A DNA stretch of 64,000 nucleotides, from contig NZ_RBAN01000002.1 in assembly GCF_003626655.1 (NCBI RefSeq), positions 1,116,001 to 1,180,000 of the forward strand, in the 5' to 3' direction. The notes below the pieces were generated by a model, which ran no database searches, was not told where the DNA came from, and saw nothing but the letters and a program-made list of their open reading frames with translations. Positions 1 through 7,722 of the stretch are shown in pieces. This DNA comes from Micromonospora costi (GTDB lineage: Bacteria; Actinomycetota; Actinomycetes; Mycobacteriales; Micromonosporaceae). The translations under genes were made by a program, and so were the position numbers. Every line of letters starts with the position of its first letter. Position 1 is the stretch's first letter.

Positions 1-182
1 TCGACCAGGAAGTACAACTGGGACAGCCCCCACGGCCGGCGGGCGGCCACCCAGCAGATCGCGGTGGCGAGGACGAAGAGCGCGCACGCGACGAGGACGG
101 ACCAGGCGGCGGCGGGGTGGCGGTGGTCGCCGCCGGCCGCCGCCCGGTCCACGGCGTCCCGCGCGCCCGGCTGAGGTGGCAT
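1..182 (-). CDS. N-terminal fragment of a small membrane protein (runs off the window)
   Basis: An open frame of 60 codons starts with ATG at 182 and leaves the window without a stop. A short polar N-terminus rich in Pro, Ala and Asp is followed by a hydrophobic stretch at about residues 26-46 that ends in WVAARRPW, which looks like a transmembrane helix and its basic flank. The gene begins 25 bp after the stop of the preceding membrane-protein gene on the same strand, so the two are probably co-transcribed. No family is recognised. The missing C-terminal part prevents any functional call. Confidence 0.55.
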   Translation of the reverse strand, partial: MPPQPGARDAVDRAAAGGDHRHPAAAWSVLVACALFVLATAICWVAARRPWGLSQLYFLV

Positions 183-207
183 GCCCGGAATCCTGGCAGC
201 CGGGCGG

Positions 208-900
208 TCAGTTGCCGATCCTCCGACGCTCCAGCGCGAATGTCAGTCCGGCGACAGTCGCCCACAGGCCACCCGGCACCAGCGCGAGGTACTGCAGCGG
301 CACCAGCTGGGTGGCCGCCACCAGCAGCGCCATGAGCAGGCTGAACACCGCGAACCACCGGCTCACGGCACGGCGCCGCAGTCCGGCGACGGCCACCGCG
401 GCGGCGGTCAACCCGGTCCCGGCCCACACCCACGCGAACGTGTTGTACCCGGCCGCCAGGCCCGCCACCGTGTCCGGATCGGTCTCGTCGACGTGCAGCA
501 GGCTGAAGTACAGCTCGGTGGCGACGCCGCCGCCCACGAGCAGCAGCGCCGCGGTCAGCAGCAGGCCCACGGCGGCCAGGTCGGGCACGAGGCTGCCGGC
601 GGGCTCCCGCCCGGCCAGCCGCCGCCGCAGGCCCGCCGCGAACACGGCCAGGCATCCGGCGGCCAGGCTCGTCACGATCTGGTACGCCCACACCCAGCCC
701 TCGTTGCCGTCCAGCGAGGCGATGTAGCGGGCGTTGTCCACGAACAGGGCCCGGTCGGCCTCGGTGGCGGCCACCGTCACGAAGAGCCCGACCAGGCCGC
801 CCAGCCCGCCGACCGCGCCGGCGAGGGCCCAGGCGCGTCGGCGGGGCACGTCGGCCGCCTGGGCGGCCGGGATCGAACTGGCGTCGACGGAGACGGCCAT
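208..900 (-). CDS. Polytopic integral membrane protein of unknown function
   Basis: This 230-residue protein has five or six hydrophobic segments (roughly residues 24-47, 70-90, 108-130, 148-170 and 183-222) separated by short arginine-rich loops, for example RRRLAGREP and RRRAVSRW, so it should sit in the cytoplasmic membrane. I do not recognise a family or a catalytic motif. A likely ribosome site (GGAGG) precedes the ATG at 900. The gene is divergent from the flavoenzyme gene at 1177, about 280 bp away, and a second membrane-protein gene follows on the same strand after 25 bp. Confidence 0.75.
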   Translation of the reverse strand: MAVSVDASSIPAAQAADVPRRRAWALAGAVGGLGGLVGLFVTVAATEADRALFVDNARYIASLDGNEGWVWAYQIVTSLAAGCLAVFAAGLRRRLAGREPAGSLVPDLAAVGLLLTAALLLVGGGVATELYFSLLHVDETDPDTVAGLAAGYNTFAWVWAGTGLTAAAVAVAGLRRRAVSRWFAVFSLLMALLVAATQLVPLQYLALVPGGLWATVAGLTFALERRRIGN

Positions 901-1176
901 GTGTACCTCCTCGGGTGGTGGCGCCGCCGCGTCTCGGCGGCGCCCTGCCGCCGAGCCTCACCGTCCCGGTGTCCCGACCGCATGGTGCGCGACGTCCCGA
1001 GCTGCCGGGCGCCCGCGGCCCCGGCCGATCCGGTGACGTCGCCTCCGCCTCGGGTGTCCCGGCCGGACGGTGCCGATGTCCCTGGTGGTCGGGTCACCGC
1101 GCGCGCCACGGTTGTCCCGAGCCGCACCGCGCCCGGCCGTGGGAGCGGGCGGGCCACCGAGCGCGAGGAGGAGCCG

Positions 1177-2346
1177 ATGGAGGACCAGCACCGGGACCGG
1201 CTGATCGGGGCCGCGACGGACCTCGCACCGGAACTGTCCCGCCGGGCCGAGGAGATCGAGGCGGCCCGGGGCATCCCCGCCGACCTGCTGGACGACCTGC
1301 GGGCGGCGGGTTTCTGGCGGATGTTCGTGCCGCGCGCTCACGGCGGTCACGAGGCGGACCTGCGCACCGGGCTGCGCGTGCTGGAGGCCCTGGCCCGGGC
1401 GGACGGCTCCACCGGGTGGACCGTGATGATCGGGTCGGAGACGCCGCACCTGCTCGCGATGCTTCCGCGCGAGCGGTTCGACAAGCTCTACGCCGACGGG
1501 CCGGACGTGGTGGTCGCCGGCGGATTCGCACCGCAGGGGCGGGCCGAACTCGCCGACGGCGGCTTCCAGGTCACCGGGCGGTGGGGGTACGCGAGCGGCA
1601 GCCGGCACGCCGACCTCGTCTTCGGCAACTGCGTGCTGACCGGGGACGGGGAGCCGCTGCCCGGGCCGGCCGGCGGCGCCCCGGAGCTGCGCTCGATGCT
1701 CTTCCCGGCCGACCGGGTCACCGTGCACGACACCTGGCACGCGCTCGGCCTGCGCGGCACCGGCAGCCACGACGTCGAGGTGTCCGACGCGTTCTGCCCG
1801 GCGGAGGACAGCTTCGACCTGTTCACCGGGGCTCCCTGCGTGCCGGGGCCGGGGTTCGTCGCGCCGCTGGTCCACTTCGTCCTGCACCTCGGTGCGGTGG
1901 CGGTGGGCATCGCGCAGGGCGCGCTGGACGACATGGTCGCGTTGCTCGGCGGCGGGCGGCAGCGGCTCTACGCCCGGCAGTCACTGGCCGACTCCCCCGC
2001 GTTCCGGACACAGCTCGGCCGGGCCGACCTGGACGTACGGGCCGCCCGCGCGCTCGTGCACGACCTGGCCGACGAGCTGTGGGCGGTCTGCGCCACCGAC
2101 CCGGCCGCCGTCGCGGGGCTGCACCCGCGCATCTCGGCCACGCTGCCCTGGGTGACCGAGCGGACCGCCGCCGCGGTGGACACCTGCTACCGGGCCGCCG
2201 GAGGTGGGGCGTCGCGGGACGGCTCGCCACTGCAACGACGGTTCCGGGACATCCACACGTTCAGCCAGCACGCGGCGGCGGCCGAGGGCTGGCTGGGCAA
2301 CAACGGCGCCCGCCTGCTCGGCCGGCCGGTCGAGCTGGCGTACTGA
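1177..2346 (+). CDS. Acyl-CoA dehydrogenase-fold flavoprotein (HsaA/HpaB-like monooxygenase group)
   Basis: The 389-residue protein matches the acyl-CoA-dehydrogenase superfamily branch that includes flavin-dependent monooxygenases. The N-terminal helical domain contains ADGSTGWTVMIGSETPHL (about residues 80-100). A beta domain follows with GGFQVTGRWGYASGSRHAD (about 128-147), and a C-terminal helical bundle runs from about 225 to 380. Members of this group oxidise small aromatic or acyl substrates using reduced flavin supplied by a partner reductase; no reductase gene is visible nearby. The frame is open far upstream, but the start at 1177 is preferred because GAGGAGGAG lies just upstream at 1165-1173. 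The substrate cannot be deduced. Confidence 0.8.
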   Translation: MEDQHRDRLIGAATDLAPELSRRAEEIEAARGIPADLLDDLRAAGFWRMFVPRAHGGHEADLRTGLRVLEALARADGSTGWTVMIGSETPHLLAMLPRERFDKLYADGPDVVVAGGFAPQGRAELADGGFQVTGRWGYASGSRHADLVFGNCVLTGDGEPLPGPAGGAPELRSMLFPADRVTVHDTWHALGLRGTGSHDVEVSDAFCPAEDSFDLFTGAPCVPGPGFVAPLVHFVLHLGAVAVGIAQGALDDMVALLGGGRQRLYARQSLADSPAFRTQLGRADLDVRAARALVHDLADELWAVCATDPAAVAGLHPRISATLPWVTERTAAAVDTCYRAAGGGASRDGSPLQRRFRDIHTFSQHAAAAEGWLGNNGARLLGRPVELAY

Positions 2347-2349
2347 GCT

Positions 2350-2386
2350 CCCGCCCGCGGGCACCGGGGGGTTGCCCGCGGGCGGG
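2350..2386. terminator. Bidirectional intrinsic terminator between convergent genes
   Basis: A perfect 14-bp inverted repeat (arms 2350-2363 and 2373-2386, loop 9 nt) begins 3 bp after the stop of the flavoprotein gene and lies about 60 bp beyond the stop of the converging 345-residue gene. A second, imperfect GC-rich hairpin follows at about 2388-2432. No T-run is present, as is usual for high-G+C actinobacterial terminators. Confidence 0.7.
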
Positions 2387-2448
2387 CAGGGGGCGGCCGG
2401 CCGGCCGGGGCACCACGGCCGGCCGGCCCCCGTCGGGGTCCGGCCCGG

Positions 2449-3486
2449 TCAGACGTACGGGCGGGTGGCGTAGGCGGACTTCAGCGCCGACAGCCCGGTC
2501 GCCTTCGGCGACAGCGTGCCCCACCCCGAGTTGAAGTAGTTGGTCCGCACGATCCGCGGTCCCCGCTCGGCGTTGAGGGCCGCGATCGCCGCCGGCACGG
2601 TGGCGATCCAGGCGGCCTGGTTCGGGATCTCGGCCACCCGTACCCCCCACTCGGCGATGATCACCGGCCGGGAGAGCGCGACGGGGCCCAGGTCGGCGAC
2701 CGCCCAGTCCTTCGTACGCCGGAAACGGTCCAGTGCCGTGTGGCTGGCGCTGGTCGCGTAGACGTTCCACTGGAGGTGGTCGAGCCGCGCCATCAGCGAC
2801 TCCGGGTGGGTGCGCTGGTAGCACGCCCGGTCGAAGCCGCCGAGGCCGATCGAGAAGGTGGTGCCGGCGGGCAGGGTGCGCGCCCGGAACCAGTTCACGA
2901 TGTACGTAACCGCCTGCACGGCCCGGGCGTCGGACTCGGCCCAGGTGTACGTCTTCCCCGCCTCGGTGGTGCCGAACTCGTGGTCGGTGTCCAGCTCGGA
3001 GGCGAGCTGGATGTTCACGGGGACGCCCATGGTGCGGTACTGCGACAGGGCCCGCGCCAGCAGCCCGTCGCACTGCCCGGCGATGACCTGCCCGTACCCG
3101 TACGCCTTGGGCCAGGTGGTCCCGGGCCGCTGTTGGATGGTCATCGCGGGCGCCGGCACGGTGTACGACGTGCCGTCCACCGTGAAGCTCTGTGGGCCGT
3201 CGGCCGCGCCGTAGTGCTTCAGCTCCAGCACCATGTTCAGCGCGATCCCCGACCTGCCGAGGCTGGTGAGCCACGGTTTCTGGTAGCCGGGGAAGGTGTA
3301 GCCGTCGGCGAGGCTGCGGTACTGGGTGAGCGAGCGGACGTTGAGGCCCGCGATGTCGGCCGTCGGGTCGGCGTTGCCGGAGAGGTAGTAGCCGCCGAGC
3401 ACCGGCGGGGCGACGGTGTAGTCGGCGCTGGTCGTGGCGGTGCGCCCACCCGAGTCGCGCACCGTGACGGTCACCCGGGGCATCAC
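2449..3486 (-). CDS. TIM-barrel glycoside-hydrolase-like protein with short Ig-like N-terminus
   Basis: The 345-residue product starts with a beta-strand-rich segment (MMPRVTVTVRDSGG, about residues 1-30) and continues as a globular domain from LGGYYLSGNADP onward. Two conserved-looking acidic sites, NIQLASELDTDHEFG (about 160-175) and RPVIIAEWGV (about 270-280), are spaced like the two catalytic glutamates of clan-A glycoside hydrolases, so a GH26-like fold is my inference. No signal peptide is seen. The start overlaps the stop of the 89-residue gene by 4 bp (ATGA), implying translational coupling. Similar pairs occur among actinobacterial phage tail or prophage genes, but no other phage gene is nearby. 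Exact family unknown. Confidence 0.65.
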   Translation of the reverse strand: MMPRVTVTVRDSGGRTATTSADYTVAPPVLGGYYLSGNADPTADIAGLNVRSLTQYRSLADGYTFPGYQKPWLTSLGRSGIALNMVLELKHYGAADGPQSFTVDGTSYTVPAPAMTIQQRPGTTWPKAYGYGQVIAGQCDGLLARALSQYRTMGVPVNIQLASELDTDHEFGTTEAGKTYTWAESDARAVQAVTYIVNWFRARTLPAGTTFSIGLGGFDRACYQRTHPESLMARLDHLQWNVYATSASHTALDRFRRTKDWAVADLGPVALSRPVIIAEWGVRVAEIPNQAAWIATVPAAIAALNAERGPRIVRTNYFNSGWGTLSPKATGLSALKSAYATRPYV

Positions 3487-3752
3487 GCCACCGCCCGGTA
3501 GACGGCCACCGCGCCGTTGTCCGACAACCGGGTCCAGGCGCGGCCGGAGTCGTCGGTGACGGTGACGGAGACGGGGTCGATGACCGCCGCGACGCGTACC
3601 GGCGGGCTGCTGTTGCCCTGGGCGTCGCTGATCACGATGGTGACGGTCAGCGGTCGGGTGTCGGTGTCGCCGTAGGTGACGGTGAGGGTCATCGGGTCAC
3701 CCGGCGAGTAGGTCGACGCGTTCAGGGATGCGGTCGCGGTGGGAGCGGCCAT
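3483..3752 (-). CDS. Small Ig/PKD-like beta protein, coupled to the downstream TIM-barrel gene
   Basis: This 89-residue protein is almost all beta strand, with repeating Thr/Val motifs (TMTLTVTYG-type, LTVTIVISDAQGNSSPP, VSVTVTDDSGRAW), and resembles a single immunoglobulin/PKD-like domain. A strong ribosome site (GAGGAGG) lies 8-9 nt before the ATG at 3752. Its TGA overlaps the next start in ATGA, so both products are probably made in stoichiometric relation. The next protein begins with a similar short beta segment, so the two may assemble together. No catalytic residues and no signal peptide are visible. Function unknown. Confidence 0.7.
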   Translation of the reverse strand: MAAPTATASLNASTYSPGDPMTLTVTYGDTDTRPLTVTIVISDAQGNSSPPVRVAAVIDPVSVTVTDDSGRAWTRLSDNGAVAVYRAVA

Positions 3753-4456
3753 GCCGGCCCCTCCTCTCTTCCTCGTGCCGGCCGGCCGGTTCGTGGCCGG
3801 CGGGCCGGCGGGCTGTGGTCGGTTGCGGCAACGGGTCGGCCGTTGCGGCACCGCGTCGTCGACGACCGGGCCGCCGGGTGCGCCGGTGCGCCGGCGGCGG
3901 ATCTCGGGGTACGGCGAGCGAGGTCCTGGCCGGACGGCCGTGGTGGACGACCGGATGTGGCGGCGCCGGAGGCTGGTGACGTCGGTGTCGTGCGGCGCGG
4001 TCCCGGCCGCCCGGGACGGTGTCCACCGGGCGCGACCTCGGGCGCGGACGGGCCGGCGTTGCGCCACGCCGGGACCACCGCGGTGACGGGGCCGGGCCCT
4101 TGTGCGGGCGGCGCCGGCGGGGACGCTGCCGTCCCCGCCGGGCCGGAGACCGGGATGTGGCCCGCCACCCCAACGCCTCTCACCTGCTACAACAGTGCGA
4201 CGTGAAGGGCGCCGGCGTCCTGTCAGCTATCCGACGATGTGCCGAATTGCCGGTATCAACGCGTGCGTGCCGCGCATTCGGGGCGTCGTGGCCCGGCAGT
4301 GTGCGCCGTGTCAGCCGAGGTGCTCAGCGGGCGGGGTCCGCAGAAGCCAGGCCAACGGCATTCTCGGGGCCCGTCGCTGAGGCCGGCCACGCCGACCGGG
4401 CACGCGGTGTCGAGGAGGGCGGCCGGGCCGGCGGTCGCGGCCCTCGGTGGGTGGCG
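3753..4456. other. About 700 bp without a supportable gene
   Basis: Reading frames here are the compositional shadows expected at high G+C. None has a ribosome site together with a recognisable protein. The stretch separates the start of the 89-residue gene from the 3' end of the methyltransferase gene, so it should carry the promoter of the 89/345-residue pair, but I see no clear -10/-35 pair or operator. Confidence 0.5.
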
Positions 4457-5251
4457 TCAGTCGGCGGCGGTGCCGCGTACGGCCCAGGCACGGGCGGTGA
4501 GCCGGATCGACCCGTCCGGCCCGGCCGGGATCCGGGCGGCCAGCAGGTCCCGCAGCGCGGCCCGGTGCGGCTCGGGCAGCGCCATCAGGTAGGCCGGCGC
4601 CGCGCCCTGCCCGCCCAGGAACGGGGCCCAGTAGTCGTCGAAGCCGGCGAAGTCGGTGGGCACCTCGACGGGCCGCACCGTCACCGCCCGCAGGCCCGCG
4701 TCGGTCCAGAGCGTTCCGAGGCCGTCGGGCGAGCAGACCGGGAACCGGAGAGCCTCGTCCAGCTCAGACGCGAACGGGTCCAGTTCCACGGCCGCGTCCC
4801 AGAAGTGCCGCATCATCGCCATGCCCTCGGCGTAGTCCCACACGTACGCGGCGACGGTCCCGCCGGGCCGGACGACCCGGGCGAACTCGGCCGCGGCGCG
4901 CGCCGGCTCGGGCACGAAGTTGACGGCCAGGCCGCTCACCACGACGTCGACGCTGCGGTCCGGCAGCGGCAGGGCCCGGGCGTCGCCGACCTGGAACGCC
5001 GCTCGCGGGTCGCCGACCCGCTCCCGAGCGGCGGCCACGAAGCCGTGGGACGCGTCGACGCCGGCGATCTGTTCCGGGTCGGCCACGGCGAGGACAGTCG
5101 ACGTGAGGGCGCCGGTGCCGCAGCCCACGTCCAGCCAGCGCCGCCCGGGCGGCACACCGAGCCAGCGGACGAAGTCCTCCGCCACCAGGCGGCTCCACCG
5201 GCCCACGTACGTCTCGTACGCCTGTCCGTCGGCCCAGACCTCGCGCGTCAT
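4457..5251 (-). CDS. Class I SAM-dependent methyltransferase (UbiE/Methyltransf_11 type)
   Basis: The 264-residue protein has the SAM-binding motif I WLDVGCGTGALTS (about residues 39-51), an acidic residue after strand 2 (AGVDAS), motif II-like QVGDARALPLPDRSVDVVV (about 88-106) and the post-motif ARVVRPGGTVAAYVWDY. It therefore transfers a methyl group from SAM to an unknown small molecule. I choose the ATG at 5251 (MTREVWADG) over an ATG 30 bp upstream, because homologues usually begin close to this point and the upstream codons are not conserved-looking. No operon partner is present on either side. Confidence 0.85.
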   Translation of the reverse strand: MTREVWADGQAYETYVGRWSRLVAEDFVRWLGVPPGRRWLDVGCGTGALTSTVLAVADPEQIAGVDASHGFVAAARERVGDPRAAFQVGDARALPLPDRSVDVVVSGLAVNFVPEPARAAAEFARVVRPGGTVAAYVWDYAEGMAMMRHFWDAAVELDPFASELDEALRFPVCSPDGLGTLWTDAGLRAVTVRPVEVPTDFAGFDDYWAPFLGGQGAAPAYLMALPEPHRAALRDLLAARIPAGPDGSIRLTARAWAVRGTAAD

Positions 5252-5301
5252 GCCGGAACGATACGCCCCCTGACTGGGCATGACGATGGCCCGAGACGGC
5301 C

Positions 5302-5381
5302 GGCAGGCCCGGCAGCCGGCAGGCCCGGCAGCCGGCAGGCCCGGCGGCCGGCAGGTCCGGCAGCCGGCAGGTTTAGCGGCC
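5302..5381. repeat. 16-bp tandem repeat, five units
   Basis: Five consecutive 16-bp units of the form GGCAGGCCCGGCAGCC occupy the space between two divergent genes. The first two units are identical, the third and fourth differ by one base each, and the fifth has decayed (GGCAGGTTTAGCGGCC). The array could alter spacing of the divergent promoters. No protein-coding role is evident. Confidence 0.85.
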
Positions 5382-5490
5382 CGGCTCCCGGGCAGACGCT
5401 ACGGGCTGTCCGTCGCGTCGGCGGCCGGCCCGTCGCGCTGCGCCCGGTTCCGGCAGCGCGACCGGCGTCGAGAACGTGTCGGAGACAGCG

Positions 5491-6000
5491 ATGAGCGATC
5501 CCCGTCCCGCTGACCACGCGGTCGAGGCGAGCGTGACCATTGACCGGCCGGTCAGGGACGTCTTCGCCTTCTACCGCGACTTCGAGAACCTGCCTCGCTT
5601 CTTGGGCGACGTGATGGTCGTCGAACGGACCGGCCCGGCGACGTTCCGGTGGACGATCCAGGGGCCGCTCGGCCTCCGGTTGAGGTCCAGCATCAGGGTG
5701 ACCGAGGAGCGTACGAACGAGCTGATCCGCTACGAGACGACCGCCGCGCCCGCACTGAGAGGTCAGTGGGTGGTGCGTTTCGCGCCGGCGTCCGGCCCCG
5801 GCCGGACCGAGGTGCACGAGACGCTGACGACTCCGTTCGGCAGGCTGGGCCTCGCCGCGCTGGCCCTGATGGGGAAGCCGCCCGCCGCGGAGACGGCCGC
5901 GAACCTGCGCCGGCTGAAGCAGCTCCTGGAGACGGGCGAGGTCACCGACACCGACCACGCGGTCGCGGGCAAGTTCGGCCGGGGCGCCCCTGGGCGTTGA
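5491..6000 (+). CDS. SRPBCC (START/polyketide cyclase-like) superfamily protein
   Basis: The 169-residue product begins with the strand-helix pattern of the SRPBCC fold (VEASVTIDRPVRDVFAFYRD, about residues 10-29), then FENLPRFLGDVMVVERTG and a beta-rich body ending in a long C-terminal helix (ETAANLRRLKQLLETGEV). This matches the group of ligand-binding helix-grip proteins often annotated as cyclase/dehydrase or coenzyme Q-binding proteins. The ATG at 5491 follows GGAG at the right distance; a GTG 15 bp upstream in the same frame lacks such a site. The ligand is unknown. Confidence 0.8.
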   Translation: MSDPRPADHAVEASVTIDRPVRDVFAFYRDFENLPRFLGDVMVVERTGPATFRWTIQGPLGLRLRSSIRVTEERTNELIRYETTAAPALRGQWVVRFAPASGPGRTEVHETLTTPFGRLGLAALALMGKPPAAETAANLRRLKQLLETGEVTDTDHAVAGKFGRGAPGR

Positions 6001-6038
6001 CCTCGCCGTCGTCGGCTCCCGGCTAGGATCGCCTACCC

Positions 6039-6719
6039 ATGGAACCGAGCGCGGCGGACATGATGGTCGCCGTCCCGTCCGGGCAGGTCACGCTGTCGGA
6101 CCGACGGACGCAACGCAGGTGGTCGGTCGACGTGGCGGCGTACCACCTCGCGGTGTGGCCGGTCACCCGCGCGCAGTACGCGGAGGTCACCGGCGAGCGG
6201 TCGGGCACGGGCCCCGGGGACCGGTCGCCGGCCGTGGAGGTCTCCTGGTGGGACGCCGTCCGGTACTGCAACGCCCGCTCCCGGTGGGAGGGGTTGGCGC
6301 CCGCGTACCGGCTGCACCCCGACGGCGAGGAGGTCGAGTGGGACCGGTCCGCCGACGGGTACCGGCTGCCGAGCGAGGCCGAGTGGGAGTACGCGTGCCG
6401 CGCCGGGACGGCGGGCCCGCGGTACGGGCCGCTCGACGACATCGCCTGGTACCGGGGCAACTCGCACGAGCGGATCCACGACGTGGGCGGCAAGCAGCCC
6501 AACCCCTGGGGCCTGTACGACATGCTCGGCAACGCGTGGGAGTGGTGCTGGGACATCTACGACGCCGAGGTCTACGGCACCTACCGGGTGCTGCGCGGCG
6601 GCGGGTGGTTCGACGAGCAGTGGAGCTGCCGCGCGTCGGTGCGGCGGCGTAGCCACCCGACGCTCCAGCTCGACGACGTGGGGTTCCGGATCGCCCGTTC
6701 GCACGTGTCCGGAACGTGA
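6039..6719 (+). CDS. Formylglycine-generating-enzyme-fold (SUMF1-like) protein
   Basis: The 226-residue protein shows the FGE-sulfatase fold signatures: YHLAVWPVTRAQYAEVTG near the N-terminus, VSWWDAVRYCNARS (about residues 68-81), YRLPSEAEWEYACRAG (about 107-122), NPWGLYDMLGNAWEWCWD (about 151-168) and a C-terminal RGGGWF...CRASVRR...GFR. Genuine formylglycine-generating enzymes use a pair of cysteines in the last segment. Here I see only one, with Asp at the other aligned place, so sulfatase activation is doubtful. The stop is 3 bp before the GTG of the kinase-like gene, implying one operon. Confidence 0.8.
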   Translation: MEPSAADMMVAVPSGQVTLSDRRTQRRWSVDVAAYHLAVWPVTRAQYAEVTGERSGTGPGDRSPAVEVSWWDAVRYCNARSRWEGLAPAYRLHPDGEEVEWDRSADGYRLPSEAEWEYACRAGTAGPRYGPLDDIAWYRGNSHERIHDVGGKQPNPWGLYDMLGNAWEWCWDIYDAEVYGTYRVLRGGGWFDEQWSCRASVRRRSHPTLQLDDVGFRIARSHVSGT

Positions 6720-6722
6720 GCG

Positions 6723-7694
6723 GTGGCCGAGGAGCTGGTGACGGTTGCCGCCGTCCGCGGCCTGGTCGCCGCCGCGGCCGGGTCGGCGGTGGGCGTGTCC
6801 GCGGTGGAGCGCCTCAGGGGTGGCTCGAAGAAGGGTGTCTTCCGTCTACGGCTCACCGACGGCACGTCCCTGGTGCTCTATCTCTGGCACGACCGTGAGA
6901 ACTGGTGGAGCACGGTGGGCGAGGCCGGCGCGGACCTCTTCTCCGATGCCAGCGGCCGTACGCTGTTCCGGCAGGCGCACGAGCAGCTCACGGCCCTCGG
7001 CGTACCGGTTCCGGAGGTGCTGCTCCTCGGCGATGCCGGCACGTACCTGCCCGCCGACGTGGCCCTGGTCCAGGACGTCCGGGGCCCGTCCCTCGGCGAC
7101 CTGCTCGGCACCGACCCGGCTGCTGCGGCACCCGCGCTCCTCGCGCTGCGGGAGGCGCTGGGCCGGATGAGGGCGGCGTCGCGCCCGACGTACGGCCGGG
7201 TCGGCGCCCCGAGCGGCGTCGAGACCCCCGACTTCCCTGCCGTGGTGCTGGCGCGTGCCCTGCGACACGTCCGCTCCGCCGCAGGTCGTGACGCTCGCAT
7301 TGCCGCGGCGGCCGACCGCCTGGTGGACGCCCTGCACGCTCGCGCCGCCCCGATCCGGTCGCGCGGCGGCTACAGCCTCGTGCACGGCGAGCTGGGCCCG
7401 GACCACGTCCGCCTCGACGACCGCGGCCTCCCCGTGCTCATCGACATCGAAGGCCTGATGTGGGCCGACGTGGAGTGGGAGCACGCCTTCCTGGAACTGC
7501 GGTTCGGCCAGCACTACGCCGCCCTCCGGGCCGTCGACCTCGACGAGACCCGCCTGCGGCTGTACCGACTCGCGCTGTCCATCTCGCTGGTGGAGGGGCC
7601 GCTCCGGCTGCTGGAGACCGGCTTCCCGGACGCCGACGCCATGCGACGGATCGCCGAGCACAACCTGCGCCGCGCTCTCGCGGCCGTCACGTGA
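6723..7694 (+). CDS. Aminoglycoside phosphotransferase (APH)-like kinase-fold protein
   Basis: The 323-residue protein starts with GTG 4 bp after the preceding stop. It has the APH/choline-kinase layout: an N-lobe (GVFRLRLTDGTSLVLYLW, about residues 38-55) and a C-lobe catalytic region SLVHGELGPDHVRLDDRGLP (about 219-238) followed by VLIDIEGLMWADVEWEHAFL. The usual catalytic HGD is HGE here and the metal-binding Asp-x-Asp/Glu is DIE, so catalytic competence should be tested. Family members phosphorylate antibiotics or small metabolites; the substrate here cannot be inferred. It forms an operon with the FGE-fold gene. Confidence 0.75.
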   Translation: MAEELVTVAAVRGLVAAAAGSAVGVSAVERLRGGSKKGVFRLRLTDGTSLVLYLWHDRENWWSTVGEAGADLFSDASGRTLFRQAHEQLTALGVPVPEVLLLGDAGTYLPADVALVQDVRGPSLGDLLGTDPAAAAPALLALREALGRMRAASRPTYGRVGAPSGVETPDFPAVVLARALRHVRSAAGRDARIAAAADRLVDALHARAAPIRSRGGYSLVHGELGPDHVRLDDRGLPVLIDIEGLMWADVEWEHAFLELRFGQHYAALRAVDLDETRLRLYRLALSISLVEGPLRLLETGFPDADAMRRIAEHNLRRALAAVT

Positions 7695-7722
7695 CCCCTT
7701 TTCTCGGCGGCGATCCGGTCTA

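Noticed and set aside
181..2346. A 721-codon open frame that would extend the flavoprotein gene upstream
   Set aside because: The upstream part is antisense to a membrane-protein gene and has the Gly/Arg-rich composition of a shadow frame. The ribosome site and family N-terminus support 1177.
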